Notes: generated by a model not told the origin, from the sequence alone. A stretch of DNA of 64,000 nt from Parelaphostrongylus tenuis (GCA_019055375.1 JAHQIW010006084.1:41837-105836), one strand, 5' to 3'; positions 10,991-33,920 are shown, numbered from the stretch's first letter. Numbers and translations are program-made.

Positions 10991-13900
10991 CATTTATAGA
11001 TCATACCAATGTCGAAAAATCGCTAAAAATTTCTTGGCAATCACATAACTTTAAAGGTACATCATTATAAACTGCAGAAGGTTAGTAAACAACTGTGACC
11101 AGGAACTGTCGTCGTAGTAACCTCTTTCGCCTATGTAGAAAGAGCTATAGAAGTGAACTGGAATTTTCATACGGCTCACGCACAGTGCGTAATCAGCGAT
11201 GATATATTATGACAACCAGACAAACCATGGGACGATGGTAGCCACAACTCCAGCCTGTGAATCTAAGTAAAACTGCGATGTTAAACGGCGGAGTGTTAAT
11301 AATTAAGCGGTTTGTCGGTTAGAACAACCGATAACGGAAGAGTGCCAGTTCTTTTTATTCAATGGAGATTTTTTTCTCCTTTGTGAAAAGAAAAAGTTCA
11401 TGTTCCCTTCATTATTTGATGCTCCACGATTTTTAAATGCTCATATAGCTTGGATACATGTGTAACACATATGTGTAAAGGAAAGGCTCGCGATTACCTT
11501 GCAATTATAGTACTTTTGGCATTCAGTCATTAGTAAAAAGTTGTACAAAACATATGACGAGTCGAATCCCTTGCCGTCAACATTGTTCATTATATACTAC
11601 ACCCAGTAGAATACGCATCTTTATCGAAGAAGTTCTCTACAAAATGATGAGTGGGTCCATCAAAGCTTATAGAAATCTTTTCAGTGACCTTCCAACTTTT
11701 TCTAAAGCTACGGCTTCTGAGATGTATAAATTTTGTTACACAAGTGCAATAAACTGGTTGAGAAGTTTAAGCGACGGACTAGCTGCTCTGATTGTGAGAC
11801 ATGATCTTCTTCTTGATAGCATTATTTTGAGCTTTTCTTGAGATGTGCTATGGCACTTATACGATACTAAACGTACGTTTCGCTTCGAATTCATCAGTGG
11901 CGCGGTGTCTTCCGTGTGAGCCACTGCGTTGTAAGGGAAAATACCCTTTACAAATAAAGGAACAGACAATGGAGATGTTACAGTGCGCAGGATGAAAAGA
12001 TTACTTCACTACAGAGAACAAAAGGCACCGTGTTACAGATGAAATTGAATGGGCGAAACGTATCTAGCACATCACGTGCCACGACATTCCTCATGAAAAG
12101 CTTAAAATATGCTATCAAATTATACGTTGTTACAAATGAGGTCTCAAAAACAGTCGATTATTAATATCTTTTTTTACTGGCGCAACGCACTGAAAACCTC
12201 AAAAAAAAAACAAACTTACTGTCAGGATTTTTGTTTTCCATGCTACCAGATGGCTACTAAAATTTTGCTGTAAAACCGAGCATAAACAAAAGCTGAGCAT
12301 AAAAAGCGCTCCGGAAGCAAAATGTAATCTTTTCTTATCACACCACAACGACAAGGCCTGTCATAAACCAAGCCCAGTGTTAAAACCATTGATTTCAGCT
12401 GTCGGATGACAACTACAAATACAATGCAATCTGTGTCCGACGAGAAAACTACGAAAGGCCAATGTATTTTTCTAATGTGCACTTGGTCCCTAAAAGGTTA
12501 ATGCGGTCATCGTGAAAAGCTGTTGAAACGTTGAAAACGCCAGTTGGACAGTATTTACCAAGATCTTTGGTCATCATTTTCAAATAATATAGCAGTTGAC
12601 CTCACTTTCCATTAGTCAAAGTAGTTTTCTTAGAAACCTGATAGTATGGGCTACGGGAAACTAGTGCAGTTTATGACCGCGCGTGTAGCAAAATACCATT
12701 TGTGGCATTGCCTAGTGCTGACTTCTTCTTGCTTTTGATCTCCATTTGGAATTTACAAGAAAGAAACTCAATGAGAGGTTTGTATGACTGGAATTTTGAG
12801 TTTGGAACGGTTTCTGCGGAAGAAGACTAGAGGGACAGTCGATTTGTGAGTTCTAAATCATGGAGGAATGTAGTGTTGATACCATTTTCATTCATTAGGC
12901 GTTACAGCAAAGCACCATTTAATGTCTGATGACAACTTATAAGATTGGGTCTTTTGGAAGGTGAAAGCAAACTGTCTTTTTGAGTGTACCGTTGTAGGTC
13001 ATCCAGCACGAGCCATGTTTGGCCGATACGATATGTTAACAAATCTTGTTAGGTGGTAATTGTTCCAGCTGAAGTAGCTTCATTTCTCTTTCTAAACATC
13101 GCATTATAGTGCTGCAGATAAGATTTCAAATTTTTGAATAGATATACATTGTAGAACTTTTGAGATCTTCGTCGATCACCTCTTGTAACTGTACGTCTTC
13201 ACTGCTTAGTCATGAAACACATAAAAAACGACGTGAGTTGATTTTCCATTCACATTGTGAGAAGATTATAGGCATATTCAGCTTTGAGCCTTTTCGATTT
13301 GCTGCTATATTTGTCACTTGCAGTGAAAATTACTGCAATCCGCGGTTTTTTCACAGGAAGGTAAAAGCTTTTTTGTATTGTCACGATAAAACGCTAATTT
13401 TTCGATGAAACGTATGAATTTCAAATCGAGATTTTTGATTCCATATTGTTTTTGAAAGCAGGTGACAGTTTTGTAAAGTCATGCTTGGATCTAAATTGAT
13501 GGAGCAACAGCTCGACTGCAAGACAATCACATCTTGAACCTCTAACATACTCTGGATGTTGAAATTCTCGAGCATTCTGAGGAAAACGATTACCGATTCT
13601 TGAATAATGATATAGAATGATCTCTTGATCAAGTTGAACTTTTGCTTACTGTCAATTTTTTCTCCTACAGAAAACTACGTTGTGAAAGGATGCTGAGATA
13701 TGAGTCAAATTAGAATCTAAGGTGGCTTCGAACCCGCGCCTGTGCCGCTCTCTGAGATTACAAAAACGGTGCGCATAATTTGAAGATGCATTTCAGGCTC
13801 TGACTCTTGTACGTATCTCACCATCCTCGTGATTTTGCTCAAAATGCTTGTAGAATAAAGAGTTTCCTTTTTACAAACAGACCATGACAATAATTTTTTT

Positions 13901-16900
13901 ACAGTATCAAGCTGAATCAACACTGTACAAACAAGGTGTTCTCATCGAATAGTGTATAAAAGGCAAGCTGAGGTGTTAACAAAATATTACTGCTGGTTTT
14001 TTCAGGATTTAAGTCACGCTATTAATTTTTCAATTGCTAGTTGCGTGCAGCGTGCATCCGGATATAAATTCATAAATCTAGAAATTGCTCCATTGACACA
14101 TAAATTTCCAACCTTTGCCCTTCATCAGAAGCACAATTTAGATTGTCTATTTCGGCTGTACGGATTGGAAGCACGTGCACTGGAGCTTGTATCTATGTGG
14201 TGGTGAAATAATCAAGAAAATCTGTCGTTAAATTGACTTCAAAAATATTGAAATGCATATCTGACATTGATTTTCAAGCATTTTCGAGAAATTTTTAGTA
14301 GTGTATTGTAACTTCTGTGTACACAAGTGAACAACCAAACGTTGTTTACAACTGAAAAACATCAAAACATATTTCAAGCAAAAAAAGACGAATACAAAAA
14401 TTCTTCAAACTCACATCTTTGATCCTGGCAGAAGTAAACTTGGAATTACACGGAAACATCAAAACTCAACTCTGCAGCACGAGTTATGGCTTAATTATCA
14501 TCTGGTAAAAGAGATAAATAGAAAATTGGGTTTGCTTTCGAATTCCGTTATGGCCCATACTAAATGCTTAGACCGCTCTCGAAGGAGTTCGTCGAATAAT
14601 AAAATGTCAGTAAAATTTTTAGAGCTAGGAGTTTTTTAGATTTTGTGCTGGAGATATGAGCCTTCGTAGTGAAGAAGGTCGAAAGTCTCTTTCAAACGCT
14701 GGAGAGAGTAACCTATAGGCGGCAGTTGAGACTGTTTATTTGAGAATTTTTGTATTGTAGAACAATCGAGAATTCACAATTCAACAATCACTATTTATTT
14801 TAATAAGTTGAAAAGCTCGATAAGTTAATGGCACATGGACTAAATGGAGCGGAAGCAAAATCCAGTGCAAAAACCGACGAGGTTCAGTTCAGTGATCGAA
14901 ATAATTGAGCTTTCACGCTTTATAAATGTCAAATTTGCATAAAATAAATAGTTTTGCTATCTTATTTGGAATTTTTGAAGTGAAGCAGCTAAGCAAATGT
15001 CTGCAGTCGTAACAGGATGATCACAGAGGAAAAATGATGTCAGGAAATCCAATAAATTTCATTAAAAGTCGCAGGGCTTATATCCAGGCATGGTCTGAAG
15101 AAAAAGCTCATTCTCTCTGCATATCATCTCACTACGATGTTGTATACTTAACATAAAAGTTGAGGAAGTTGGGCAAGAAAGTACTTCCGTGTTCCGTGAG
15201 CCTCTTGGTAGTCAATTACTACTTTTTTGCACCTTAACAGCTAGGTAATTAAAAAAACTCTACGATGACAAAACAAGTAAAATACATCTTAGTACTGGTC
15301 GTTTTAAGAACTTCAAAATATTACCTCTTCGAAGTTGATGGTGGTTAGGGAAAGACTTGAAAACTACAACGGTTGTTAGTTTGAATAATAAGGATATGCT
15401 AGAGCTTATATAATACGTTTCATTATTGCTCGTCGTTTTTTTTTCATTAACTCAACATTCGTCGGGTTCACTACATTGGAAACCCGGTAGTACGAAATAT
15501 TGAAATTACAGAGGCAAAAGAAAATGGATCTGAAGAGAAATCTACTATCAAAAAATTTGCAGATTTCCAGCGGGGTTAGTTAGGAACGTTTTGAGATTTT
15601 TCAAGAAAATTATTTCTATCACGGACTTTCACTGATTAAGGAAGATATCTTCCGCTTCCGTCGTGTTGCTTCGATTGCGAGCTATAATAGATAATCCTTG
15701 AAAAAATGTAGTTCAAATATCTTTGCCACATGCGAAACATTTCCCTACCTACTCATCGAGATGTTTGATATTAACAGCACTATAAATGAGCATAAACTTG
15801 GAACAAGTGTACATTTTATGACAGACAAATATAAAGTCAATGAAAAAAAGGTCTAGTAGTTACAATGTTTTTCATGGCAGTCGCTAAACTGAAGGTGATT
15901 AGCACGAGGTACGGTACCTCATTAGTAGGTGGAAAACAGTAGCTTTATTTAAGGTGTAGATAGACTATGTTCTTTCACTATTTAACGATACCAATTCACC
16001 AACTATTCCGATACGAAATACAGTTAGTTTATAGAATCATATTAGGTTTTCTATCAACTCTTTAAATGCTCTAAGCTCGTCAGTTATGTTTCCTTCTGCT
16101 TCTGAATAGTGAATCTGAAATTATCCCAATAACTTTCCTCTTTGTGCAGAATGCATTTATTTGCGATATAAATATTACCGTCGGTTAAAGACAGCACTGG
16201 AATCAAATAAGAAGAACCTCATATAGATTTACGCCATTTGATTCCGTGTTATAAAAACTCAGCAAAGCGCAGATGCTGTAATCGTCTACCGAAACGGACT
16301 AAGTTTCACGGAAGGAATACATTTCAAAGAAAAGTAACAATCAGTGCGACATATCAGAGCACAAAAGATCTAAATTTGTTTAATCAGTATTTAGTTTCAC
16401 TTGGTTCAACAGCCCAAGAAGCATTAAACATAGACAAAGCTTTGATTAAGGTTCGGGAAAAAAATCACATTCTTTAACGCTTCTCCTGTGCTACACTTCG
16501 AGTACTGAATGAATAAGGAAGTGGTTGCAATCCCTTGAATTTGAATTTTTCTCTTACTTCAAATATCGTGACAAAAATATACACTTAACTCTTCATATTA
16601 CTAGATGCTAGAACACAAGTAATCACGCAGAGGACTAGTAGATGATGAGAAAATATTCAAAATATCTACTTTGATAACCTTCACCTTTTTCTGAATCCAA
16701 GATTTCTGTTTGCATTCGGTAGATAACATCCTTGAGGTCTTATTTAGCTATTTTATTCACTTTTTATTTTCTAATTCTTAGCACAATACGCCATCAATCC
16801 GATGGCGCAATTCTGTAACACCGAGAAATTGTTCTCATTTTCCTCCACTTCAACGAATAACCACTGGAAAAGGTGAGTATAATTACATGTTCTGTGCAGT

Positions 16901-17785
16901 TGCGGAATCTTGAAAATTCTTGAGTTGTGATTTTTGTCTTGTTCCATTCTTAAAATTATTCACTTATAAACTTACTATTTCATTGAAATATTGATCGTTT
17001 TGTGTAAACTAGCTAGTTACTGAATAAAAAACATTTTGGATTTCGCAGGCAATAGAAACGAGTTTTGTTCCTTCGTAACATGGATGATGAGATGATCAGG
17101 TAAATGCCGATCGTGTGCTTACAAAGTCCATAACTTCTATGCGTCAACGACGTTGTGGTTGGAATCGTTGTGCGCGATTAGCATATCGGGTGCGCAGCTG
17201 TCCGAATATTTCAAGTCACTCGCACTGACAAACTGCATGCCAAATTAGCATAGCAGCGATATGCATCAGCCATATTCTGGCGACTTGAGCATGATAACTA
17301 TACCACCCTATGTTGCTAGCTTTGAAATCTGGTTTGAAATTGATGCAGTTGAAAACTCTGCCTTTTCTAAGCCGCAGGCATTTTTGTGCATAGTTAGTAC
17401 TCAGAATTTATCTGACATACCGGGATAACCTATATAGAAAGTGTATTGAATTGCATCCTAGTCTATCAGTTTTCGTCTCATTGGTATTCAATAGAGGAAA
17501 AGTAAACTTATTCATTAGAATGTCTTCTATTTAACAATCTTAAACGAGGATACACTAATGATCTTGAGATCGACAAGAGTTCCAATGATGGCGTAAATAT
17601 GGAATATCTTGGGAATAGCCTCAACTTGTGGTTCGGGTTGATTAGAGCTCGGGTTGCCTTTTCGTAATTGCGTCATCGATCGCCTTTTGCGACACTGGAT
17701 ACGGTATTGACTCGGCTGGCTAGGGCGCTGATTCGCCAGTCTCAAGATGGGCGGAGTCGGGACAATTGAAGCGGATTGAGCTCTA
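10991..17785. other. gene-free stretch upstream of unc-3
   Basis: 6.8 kb with no exon I can support. An isolated B-box-like piece (CGGGTTCGAAGCCACC, minus strand) lies near 13,720, and a MITE-like fragment near 12,146. The stretch would include the promoter region of unc-3. I could not identify specific sites by eye. Confidence 0.45.
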
Positions 17786-27044
<9,259 letters not shown>

Positions 27045-27859
27045 GCTATCTGCGATTCCTGGGCATTTGAGGAAAGGCGTATTTTTGGAATGGATCAGGA
27101 ATCTTGATCTGTTCGCACCTCCTCTCACCTCATTAATGGGTCTGGTCAACGGACGGAACTCTCCGTGGTTTTGATCTTATTGAAAGTGTTATTTTATGTT
27201 ACAATCACCGAATGATTTTTTCGCTAGTCCTTATTTACGAATGTATCTAGAGAAGATGCGAAATATCTCGTAGGTGCTAATCTTAGTGCATCGCCAACAT
27301 TATATGGAGATTTAGATAAATATCATTTACTTTAGTTTGGTAGTGAGGACAGTGACATCCCATAATTAATGCAATAGATCATGCTCATTTCTTCGCTTGA
27401 TAATGATTTCCATTTGAGTATTGTTCTTTCAATTAAATGGTGAATTGTATAGACTGATTATGTTTATTTTTACATCAAGTTCTGCAAGGGATATTTATCT
27501 GACCGATTCTCATGTATTGAAGTGCAATTCAAAACTTGGATGAATTCAAAGTTTTCATCACGTTGAGCAATCAGTATTCGCCACAGGTTAGAGGTTCCTA
27601 TACTCTAAAAATTTAGCAGCGAGAAAGTCTCACAGAAGCTGGGCAAAGCTATGGCACGTTTTTACCACTGTTTATCCAAATCTAAAGCACTGCGTGGCAA
27701 ACTTTATAGAAACGAATCGCCGACTGAGTGTTTCTGCAGATAACGCTTCGAGTTACTATTGTTGCCTAACAAACTGACAAAGTAATATTATAACTCCCAG
27801 GACCGACTTTCTATTAACCTCGGCATAGTTGGAATAAATCAATAGTTAATTTCTGACAA

Positions 27860-27970
27860 GCAGTTCCAAGGTTGGTAATAACAGCATTATTAAACACTAG
27901 TAATGCAGCCCAATAACCCAGTACATTGCCTAACGTTTCGACGAGTTTCGCCTTCTTCAGTGTTTGGAAA
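27860..27970 (-). repeat. retroelement end with hammerhead-like core
   Basis: Minus strand reads CTGAAGA, then a GGC/GTC mini-stem, then GAAAC. This is followed by GTTAGGCAATG and a terminal stretch ending ATTACTAGTGTTTAATAATG. A second copy lies on the plus strand at 28,790-28,912. CTGANGA...GAAA is the hammerhead core, but the flanking stems I and III do not pair convincingly, so I call it a relic. Confidence 0.4.
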
Positions 27971-28139
27971 GTTCAAACTGATTTGCAATCCACTCAGTCA
28001 AAAACTTTTACATCTCCGACAGAGAAAGGTAGGAAGCAAATTTTGGATCGCGAAGTTAAAAGCTTTGTTTTAGAACACTCATCGTTTAGATGTTTTGGAT
28101 CTTCCAATTACACGTTGGAGAACAGCCACATAGACTCAT

Positions 28140-28355
28140 TGCATAAGTGAGACTGTGCTTGACTCAGGTCAAGACGAAAAGTTTAAGTTATGGTAGGAGG
28201 TCATGTGTGATTACGATACAATCCTCTTTGCTGTTCATATTACTACTTTTGTAAAAGGCTTACAGTAAGAAGAGTGCCTCATAATCACGTGTGACATCGC
28301 ACCATACCACAGACTTATCTTCGCGATCTGAGTCAGGCACAGTCTTACTTATGCA
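28140..28355. mobile_element. 216-bp MITE with 31-bp terminal inverted repeats
   Basis: Left end TGCATAAGTGAGACTGTG, right end the complement of TGCATAAGTAAGACTGTG; the match continues to about 31 bases with three mismatches. There is no coding capacity. The interior is also partly self-complementary (TCATGTGTGATTACGA against TAATCACGTGTGACAT). Confidence 0.75.
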
Positions 28356-28436
28356 CTAACTTTGAGTGGCTGATATTCAATATATAATTATATTTTCTTC
28401 TTTATTCTTAATTTGATCCATCATCACAGTGTTTCT

Positions 28437-28641
28437 TCACTGTGCGGATCCAGTACTTCTAGCATTTAATCTATTCTTCGTTCTCTTCTTGAACGGCGTA
28501 GAATACTGGTTGATCGATAGCCTGGCTGTGGCGTACCATTGGGCATTGTTGTTGACCACCGGAGAGAGTTTGGGGGATAGAGCTCGCGGCTCCACGCGCG
28601 CTATGACGACCATCATAATCACTCGGTCACGGCGCCACCCA
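28437..28641 (-). repeat. SINE B copy
   Basis: On the minus strand the head reads GGCGCCGTGACCGAGTG and the tail AGTACTGGATCCGCACAG. The tail matches other SINE B copies at 51,175, 55,365 and 37,620. Confidence 0.65.
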
Positions 28642-28789
28642 ATAATTGGAAGATCTAGAATGTCTTGACGGTTACTGTTCTAGAACGGAGCTTTTAACTA
28701 GGTAATCCAAAAATTGTTTTTACGCTTAATCGGCGGGGTTTTGAATGTATTTGATGGGCAAACTTCAGATCAGGTTGACCTTTCCAGTC

Positions 28790-28912
28790 TCTGAAAAAGA
28801 AGACGAGATTCGTCAAAACGTTAACCACTGCAATATTGTACTGTTGTATTGCATTACTGTGCTGTTGTATTGTACTGCATTACTGATATTCAATAAAGGC
28901 TGTTAAAACAAA
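28790..28912 (+). repeat. second copy of the hammerhead-like retroelement end
   Basis: Reads CTGAAAAAGAAGACGAG, a TTCGTC stem partner and AAAACGTTAAC, followed by GCATTACTGATATTCAATAA and AGGCTGTTAAAAC. It is homologous to the minus-strand repeat at 27,860-27,970. The GAAA box has changed to AAAA, so it would not be active. Confidence 0.4.
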
Positions 28913-30780
28913 TGTGTGCTTCGCAGGAAATAAGACCACTGCCAAGTTGACAAAGTAACAAAGTAGCAAGTCGTTATTTCCACCTTCTTTTTCACACCGT
29001 AGATAACTGAATTTGTCAATTCACCGGCTTTACTGGTATGTATGGTCTGGTTCCAGAGTTCCACATTAAGAAAAATGTCCTGTTCTAATCAACCATTGCG
29101 CTCATAAGTTGACCATATCCGCTCCATTACAATAACCATTGCTCTGATATTTGATGGCTTCGAAAGAGGCTTTTACTAATGCGCAATCCTTGTTACCAGA
29201 TGATCTACCATATCATTTTGGTATTATTGATAATAATTTTGTGCTTCAATGTTTGAATTAATAGCTCCTGCAAACAATGTCCAACAGTGCTTTTCAAGTA
29301 TTGAGGAGTAAAAGTAAAGCTAATATGACACCAAATTATAGTTTTTAATGGTCGGAAAGCAGTTATTTCTTAATCAGTGGCCTAAAATTGCTTGCAAAAA
29401 TGAGCGAAGGCTTTGGAGAGGCCCAAGAAAAACATAGCTATGGAGAAAGTAGAAAAACCGGTACCTGCTTCAACGATATCAAATATTTTTCGAGCTTGAG
29501 CAGTGTAAACTTGTAGATGAGTAATAAGTCAGCTATATTTAATGAAATATCTTTTGACTGTCTGCGCTAGTAAATTTCCCCTGGTCAATTAGTTTAATAT
29601 AGAAGAATGCAGTCAAAAAGATATAAAAAGCAAACTCAGATAGTGTTATTCGTAAAATATAGTGAAAACACAAAAAGTTCAATTTGTCATGTTGTTATTT
29701 CGCTTAAAGTTTAGACAGATACATGATACATAGTCAAGGCACCACCAAAAGAGAATGGATGAGACAGCGACGCGTTTGGAAGAAAGAAAGGAACACGAAG
29801 AATGAACACTGCAAATAATATCGGACTTCTGCAGGTCAAAGATAAATGCGGCGAATCTTTGAATGCTACTTCAGTTATATTTCAAAGAGGTGGACACGTT
29901 CTATAGCATATTCAACTAATAATTAGCTCACTAAATCAAATATGACCTTCATAGACCTATTTTCGACGCCTTAGAAATTAATATAGCGAAAGAAAAATAA
30001 CAATATTCGAACTAGAATTAGGTGTCTGCTATGAACTCAATTTCATATTACTGACGTTTACAAAAATCCGACTGACGAAAGGAATGAAGAGCTCGTCAAA
30101 GATTTCATTTCTTAATTCCATGGTAAGTGCGAAGTGAAACGTTACTACAAGAATGTTGAGATAAGGGCAAAGCACGGAATATGATGCGGCTTAAAACCTG
30201 CAGTTATCCTTTACAGAGGCTCAGATGTTGCACCAACAAGTCTTCAACAGCGACGTTGACAATAACTTTAACATATCTTAGTTTGATTCCGATCTATACT
30301 TCTAGGACGATTCCCCAAGGCGGATGATTGCTGATAGCAATGCTCTGGTTGAACATGGATGAAAGAAAAAAGTGAGGGTACCGACGGTGTAGTGTTGTAA
30401 CATGTTAGTCTCCGGGAAAGGTATTCGTAAGTTGCAAACCACGCCAGACTCCGAGTTCTGCTCGTAACTCAGGGTACCTGAAGTTGAGTCAAATATACAA
30501 CACTCAAATGCCGACTTTTTCGAAATAGTACCTCTCAAAATCAACGTAATGGGTTGAAATTGAGATAAAACATTGATGAGCTTGGCAGAGTTGCTAACAT
30601 TTCATTATAGGTAAATGACGAATAGTATGGACGATCTTAACTTGGCAGTTCATATTCGACTATGAAGGTCAAAATAGGTCATATCAAAATGCAACGCATA
30701 ATTTTGCTACGATGTTGCACAGGACCCGCGCAAAACTTTCGGTCCTTGTGGACACGATGGTTTCCAACAGTAAACGATAG
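28913..30780. other. gene-free stretch
   Basis: AT-rich, with no exon or repeat I can name. Confidence 0.4.
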
Positions 30781-30842
30781 TTATCCGATAATTAAAATAC
30801 ATGAGTTAAATAATAATTATCCGATAATTAAAATACATGAGT
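30781..30842. repeat. two tandem copies of a 26-base unit, period 36
   Basis: An identical 26-base unit (starts TTATCCGATAATTAAAATAC) is present at 30781-30806 and 30817-30842. It directly precedes the Tc1/mariner-like relic. Confidence 0.8.
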
Positions 30843-30849
30843 GGTAGAC

Positions 30850-31745
30850 AACATAAAAGATAGTTGAATTGCACAAGAAGGAAATGAAAACGGCCGATAT
30901 TGTTGAAGCCGACCAGTTTCAAACCAGCAAGTGTTTAGTGACCCGTGAAACGTCTCAAAGAGACTAGAGGGACTGATGACCGTTCTCGAGAAGGTCTTCC
31001 AATCAACTCGTCTACTCCGGAAAACATTCAAAAGATCCATTGCCAAGTTCAGCAAATCCGGAGCTTTCGATGCGCAAAATGGCTCGGGAAGCGCGGGATC
31101 AGCAAACGCAGTCTCCGAAACATTGTCAAAAAGAAACTGGAGCCGCGAAGTCCGAAGACCTCTCATGTTCGTTTTCTGAAGAAAAAGTTGAACGAAGAAC
31201 GGTATTCGAGGAATCGTCAAATGATTCGTCTAATCGCTGGTGCTCGTTTGTCGAAGGTGCTTCTCACGGACGAGAAAATTCACTTTCAAATAACCCCACA
31301 ATCGTCAGGATCAAGGTCAACTTCCTAAGAAGGATCGGCAGAAGTCTGCAGTAGCAAAAATCATAGGCTGCAGCTATTTTCCGGTCTCTGCGATGGTCTG
31401 GGTAGGCATTTGCGCCACTGAAAACACGGTTGGTCTTCATCAGCGGAAACGTCAAAATCTACTCTACCAGCCATTAGTAGCAAGTTTTATGGCGCGGCGT
31501 ATTGGAGCCTTGGAGTACTCAACGCTTTGGCGCCGTCAAATTTACGCTCCAGCAAGACTGGGGTCCTGCGCGTTCGGCTTGCTCAACGACTGCTATCTGT
31601 CAAGAAGTGCTTCCAGGTCTTTAGGATAAAGGCATTCGACTGTCAAACTCGCTGTACCTCAACTGAGTGGTTTACTCCGTGTGGTCTTTACAGTAGGGAA
31701 AAGTCTCAGCCACGCGCTCGTAACCACTCTTTTAACTGAATGAAT
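30850..31745 (+). pseudogene. decayed Tc1/mariner-superfamily transposase
   Basis: Three-frame reading recovers an ordered transposase. First comes an N-terminal helix-turn-helix start (VELHKKEMKTADIV), then a second HTH (GISKRSLRNIVKKKL). The first catalytic-Asp region follows (AGARLSKVLLTDEKIHF), then the MVWVGICAT strand, the LQQDWGPA block with the second Asp, and a worn SVWSLQ segment. At least four frameshifts and several stops break it, and the third acidic motif has degenerated. Cut-and-paste DNA transposases of this type excise and integrate at TA dinucleotides. It is close to the DDxD type common in nematodes. No terminal inverted repeats were identified. It is inactive. Confidence 0.8.
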
Positions 31746-31884
31746 TTATTTGCTTATACAGTATTTTTTTACTGCTGAAATATCCAAAAAAAAACTTTTC
31801 GCCCGTCCTTTTGGCAAAAACTGTGATAACAATGTGACTAAGACGTATCGAAACGACAAAATTTTGAATGATTCAACTCTTGTG

Positions 31885-31990
31885 GCAACATTCTACCGCC
31901 ATATTACTTTCCATAGGACAGGTCTTTCAAACACGCCGTATTAGTTCTACAACCTCACCAGTCGATGGGACTCAAAAAAACAATTTCGAT
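31885..31990 (+). repeat. short dispersed repeat shared with block ends
   Basis: Contains GGACAGGTCTTTCAAACACG and, about 25 bases later, TTCTACAACCTCACCAGTCG. Homologous stretches lie at 36,790-36,890 and 48,570-48,670, near the right ends of duplicated blocks A and B. Confidence 0.55.
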
Positions 31991-32109
31991 TTCGTTGAAA
32001 TAGCAAACCGCGCGACTTTTTTTCTTATCTCGCTTATATTTCGCTGGACAAAACTCGTTCCTTAGAGTACTTGTATTCTTTCGATAGCATAAGTCTCAAA
32101 GGATTCAAA

Positions 32110-32420
32110 ATTATGTTTGTCTTTAGAAAAGCTTTATTGACAGCGCTGTAGCAGGAAAAAACATTTGTGTTTTACACGTCGTCGAACAGAGCTTTTTCTC
32201 TAAATTACTAGTAGTCTAAAAGCATATGTTTCGCGGATTTCAGTGCTGCCCTTACATTATAAAAAAAAAACCGTTTCCGTATCCGCAGTGTAGGAAAGAA
32301 AATGAAACCAAGTTTTACGTATCTGGCAGGCTCGTTTACCTGTTAACCCACGGACTGGGCAGCGGACGACCGATCGATGTCCTGACTCATTAGACATGTG
32401 GGATGCAACTTGTTTTCAAC
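32110..32420 (+). repeat. end of the intron-13-type DNA element
   Basis: Contains CAGCGCTGTAGCAGGAAAA and AACATTTGTGTTTTACAC, homologous to the 25,968-26,735 element and, in reverse orientation, to 42,170-42,480. Only one end is clear here. Confidence 0.4.
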
Positions 32421-32574
32421 TATGGATTGAAAAAACGGCTATGTTTATCTGTGGCCAAAGATTTAAGCTTCTGAATGATTATTAAGAGTCCTAGAAAACT
32501 TCGTGTATAGCGAATGACATCAGTTCAAAAAAAGACTGATACAACCGAAATTTTTGAAGTAATAATGCCTCAGA

Positions 32575-33053
32575 ATGATCGTAGTGAGGAGGATAAAGAG
32601 CATTCGATCCCTTTTCTATCTTTTCGACTTGACGGTTAGCCCTGCTCTAACGTTCGCAGCACAAACCAGGTCGCCACGTAAGCAGGGTAAAAAAATCACT
32701 TGCAGCGTTTGGGCGTGTAGTCGAAAGGTCGATGCTAGAAGTTTTCCATATTTTGAAAATGAGAGGAACATCCGAAGTTCTGACCTTCTGAACGATGGAC
32801 GATCGAAGACGCTGTTCTACACGCCAAGCTAACGAAAATAAGATGGGCAGAATACGTATACGGCTCAACGACAACCAATGAGCGCGAGCCATTACCGATT
32901 GGACTCCTCAGATGTGAAGCGCTCCTCTAGAAGACCACAAAGTTGATGGTCCGATGTCTACTCTTGCATATGATAGGGAAAATGGAAGTGTTGTTGGTGT
33001 CCTTTTGAGTCACTCAAAAATCAGCCGCGCGACAGGTGATACAGGTGGTACGC
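32575..33053 (+). pseudogene. 3' fragment of an RTE-type retrotransposon
   Basis: Translation gives LTFAAQTRSPRKQGKK and, in the other frame, RKVDARSFPYFENERNI, corresponding to the C-terminal part of the RTE polyprotein at 58.8 kb. The sequence ends in the element's tail repeat (ACAGGTGATACAGGTGG). It is heavily mutated and 5'-truncated. Confidence 0.7.
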
Positions 33054-33220
33054 AAAGCCACTCTCTGACACCGGCAGCCTCATAAAGCTCTCGAAACTGA
33101 CATTAATTGACTCGAACAAACACTGCCTTGGTCGATACGGTAATAGTGCTACTAAAATCACACCGCATATCCAGGCCGACTATTGGACATCAGAATACTA
33201 GGCGTTCTGGAAAAAATGAA

Positions 33221-33292
33221 GCACACGACCGGACTCGAACCGGCAATTTTCTGATTCAAAATCGGACGCTTTATCCATTAGGCCATGCGAGC
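33221..33292 (-). pseudogene. tRNA-like gene, Arg-type body with TTG anticodon loop
   Basis: 72 bases; the minus strand starts GCTCGCATGGCCTAATGGAT. The anticodon loop is TTTTGAA (anticodon TTG), and the T arm is GCCGG-TTCGAGT-CCGGT, well paired. The body matches nematode tRNA-Arg(TCT), and the homologous unit at 43,518 still has TCT. Acceptor and D-stem mismatches suggest a pseudogene inside a larger repeat. Confidence 0.6.
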
Positions 33293-33664
33293 TACGCTAC
33301 TAGGCGATAGTTTTTTTTTTGGTTATCAATACTAACGCATCTAAACAAGTAGAATTGCATAAGATGTTCAGTTAGTAAAGGAAACCAAGTTCCACGTGAT
33401 AACGTTAGATTCTTTTCAGGCTATAAGATGAACTGTGATCCAGACATGGAGGAAACAAATGTTTCGTGCATTCTGAGACAGTAAAATTAATCAAATACCA
33501 CGCCGATATTTTTTTCAAGTCCAAGAGAAAGCATCCAGCTGGCAGAAGCTTTCAGAAGCGTTAGCAAACTACATTAGCTTCTTCAGCTTCGTAATTAACA
33601 CGCTTTCACTTGATGAATGTCAGTCTTTATTGCCACTATACTACTGTACAGAAACTTTTTTTTG

Positions 33665-33920
33665 GGGAGGAGAGAAGGCTGTGGCCGAGTGTTGTGATTC
33701 GCAGCGCGAGGTGATCACCATTCCTCCTTCTACCCAACGCTTTCTGGCAGTCAACAATGAACGCTTTGTGGAACGCCACGGCCAGACTATCTTCTAGATT
33801 GAAAGAGTTCGTGCTCAGTCAGTATTCCATAACATTGAAGAAGAAGACGAAGAACGAACTGCATGATAGAAGTATTGGAATCCGCTCACTGGAAAGAAAA
33901 ACTGTGAGAGGGATCGAATA
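33665..33920 (+). repeat. SINE B copy (block A)
   Basis: Head GCTGTGGCCGAGTGTTGTG, tail AACTGTGAGAGGGATCGAAT. The orthologous copy in block B starts at 45,935. Confidence 0.6.
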
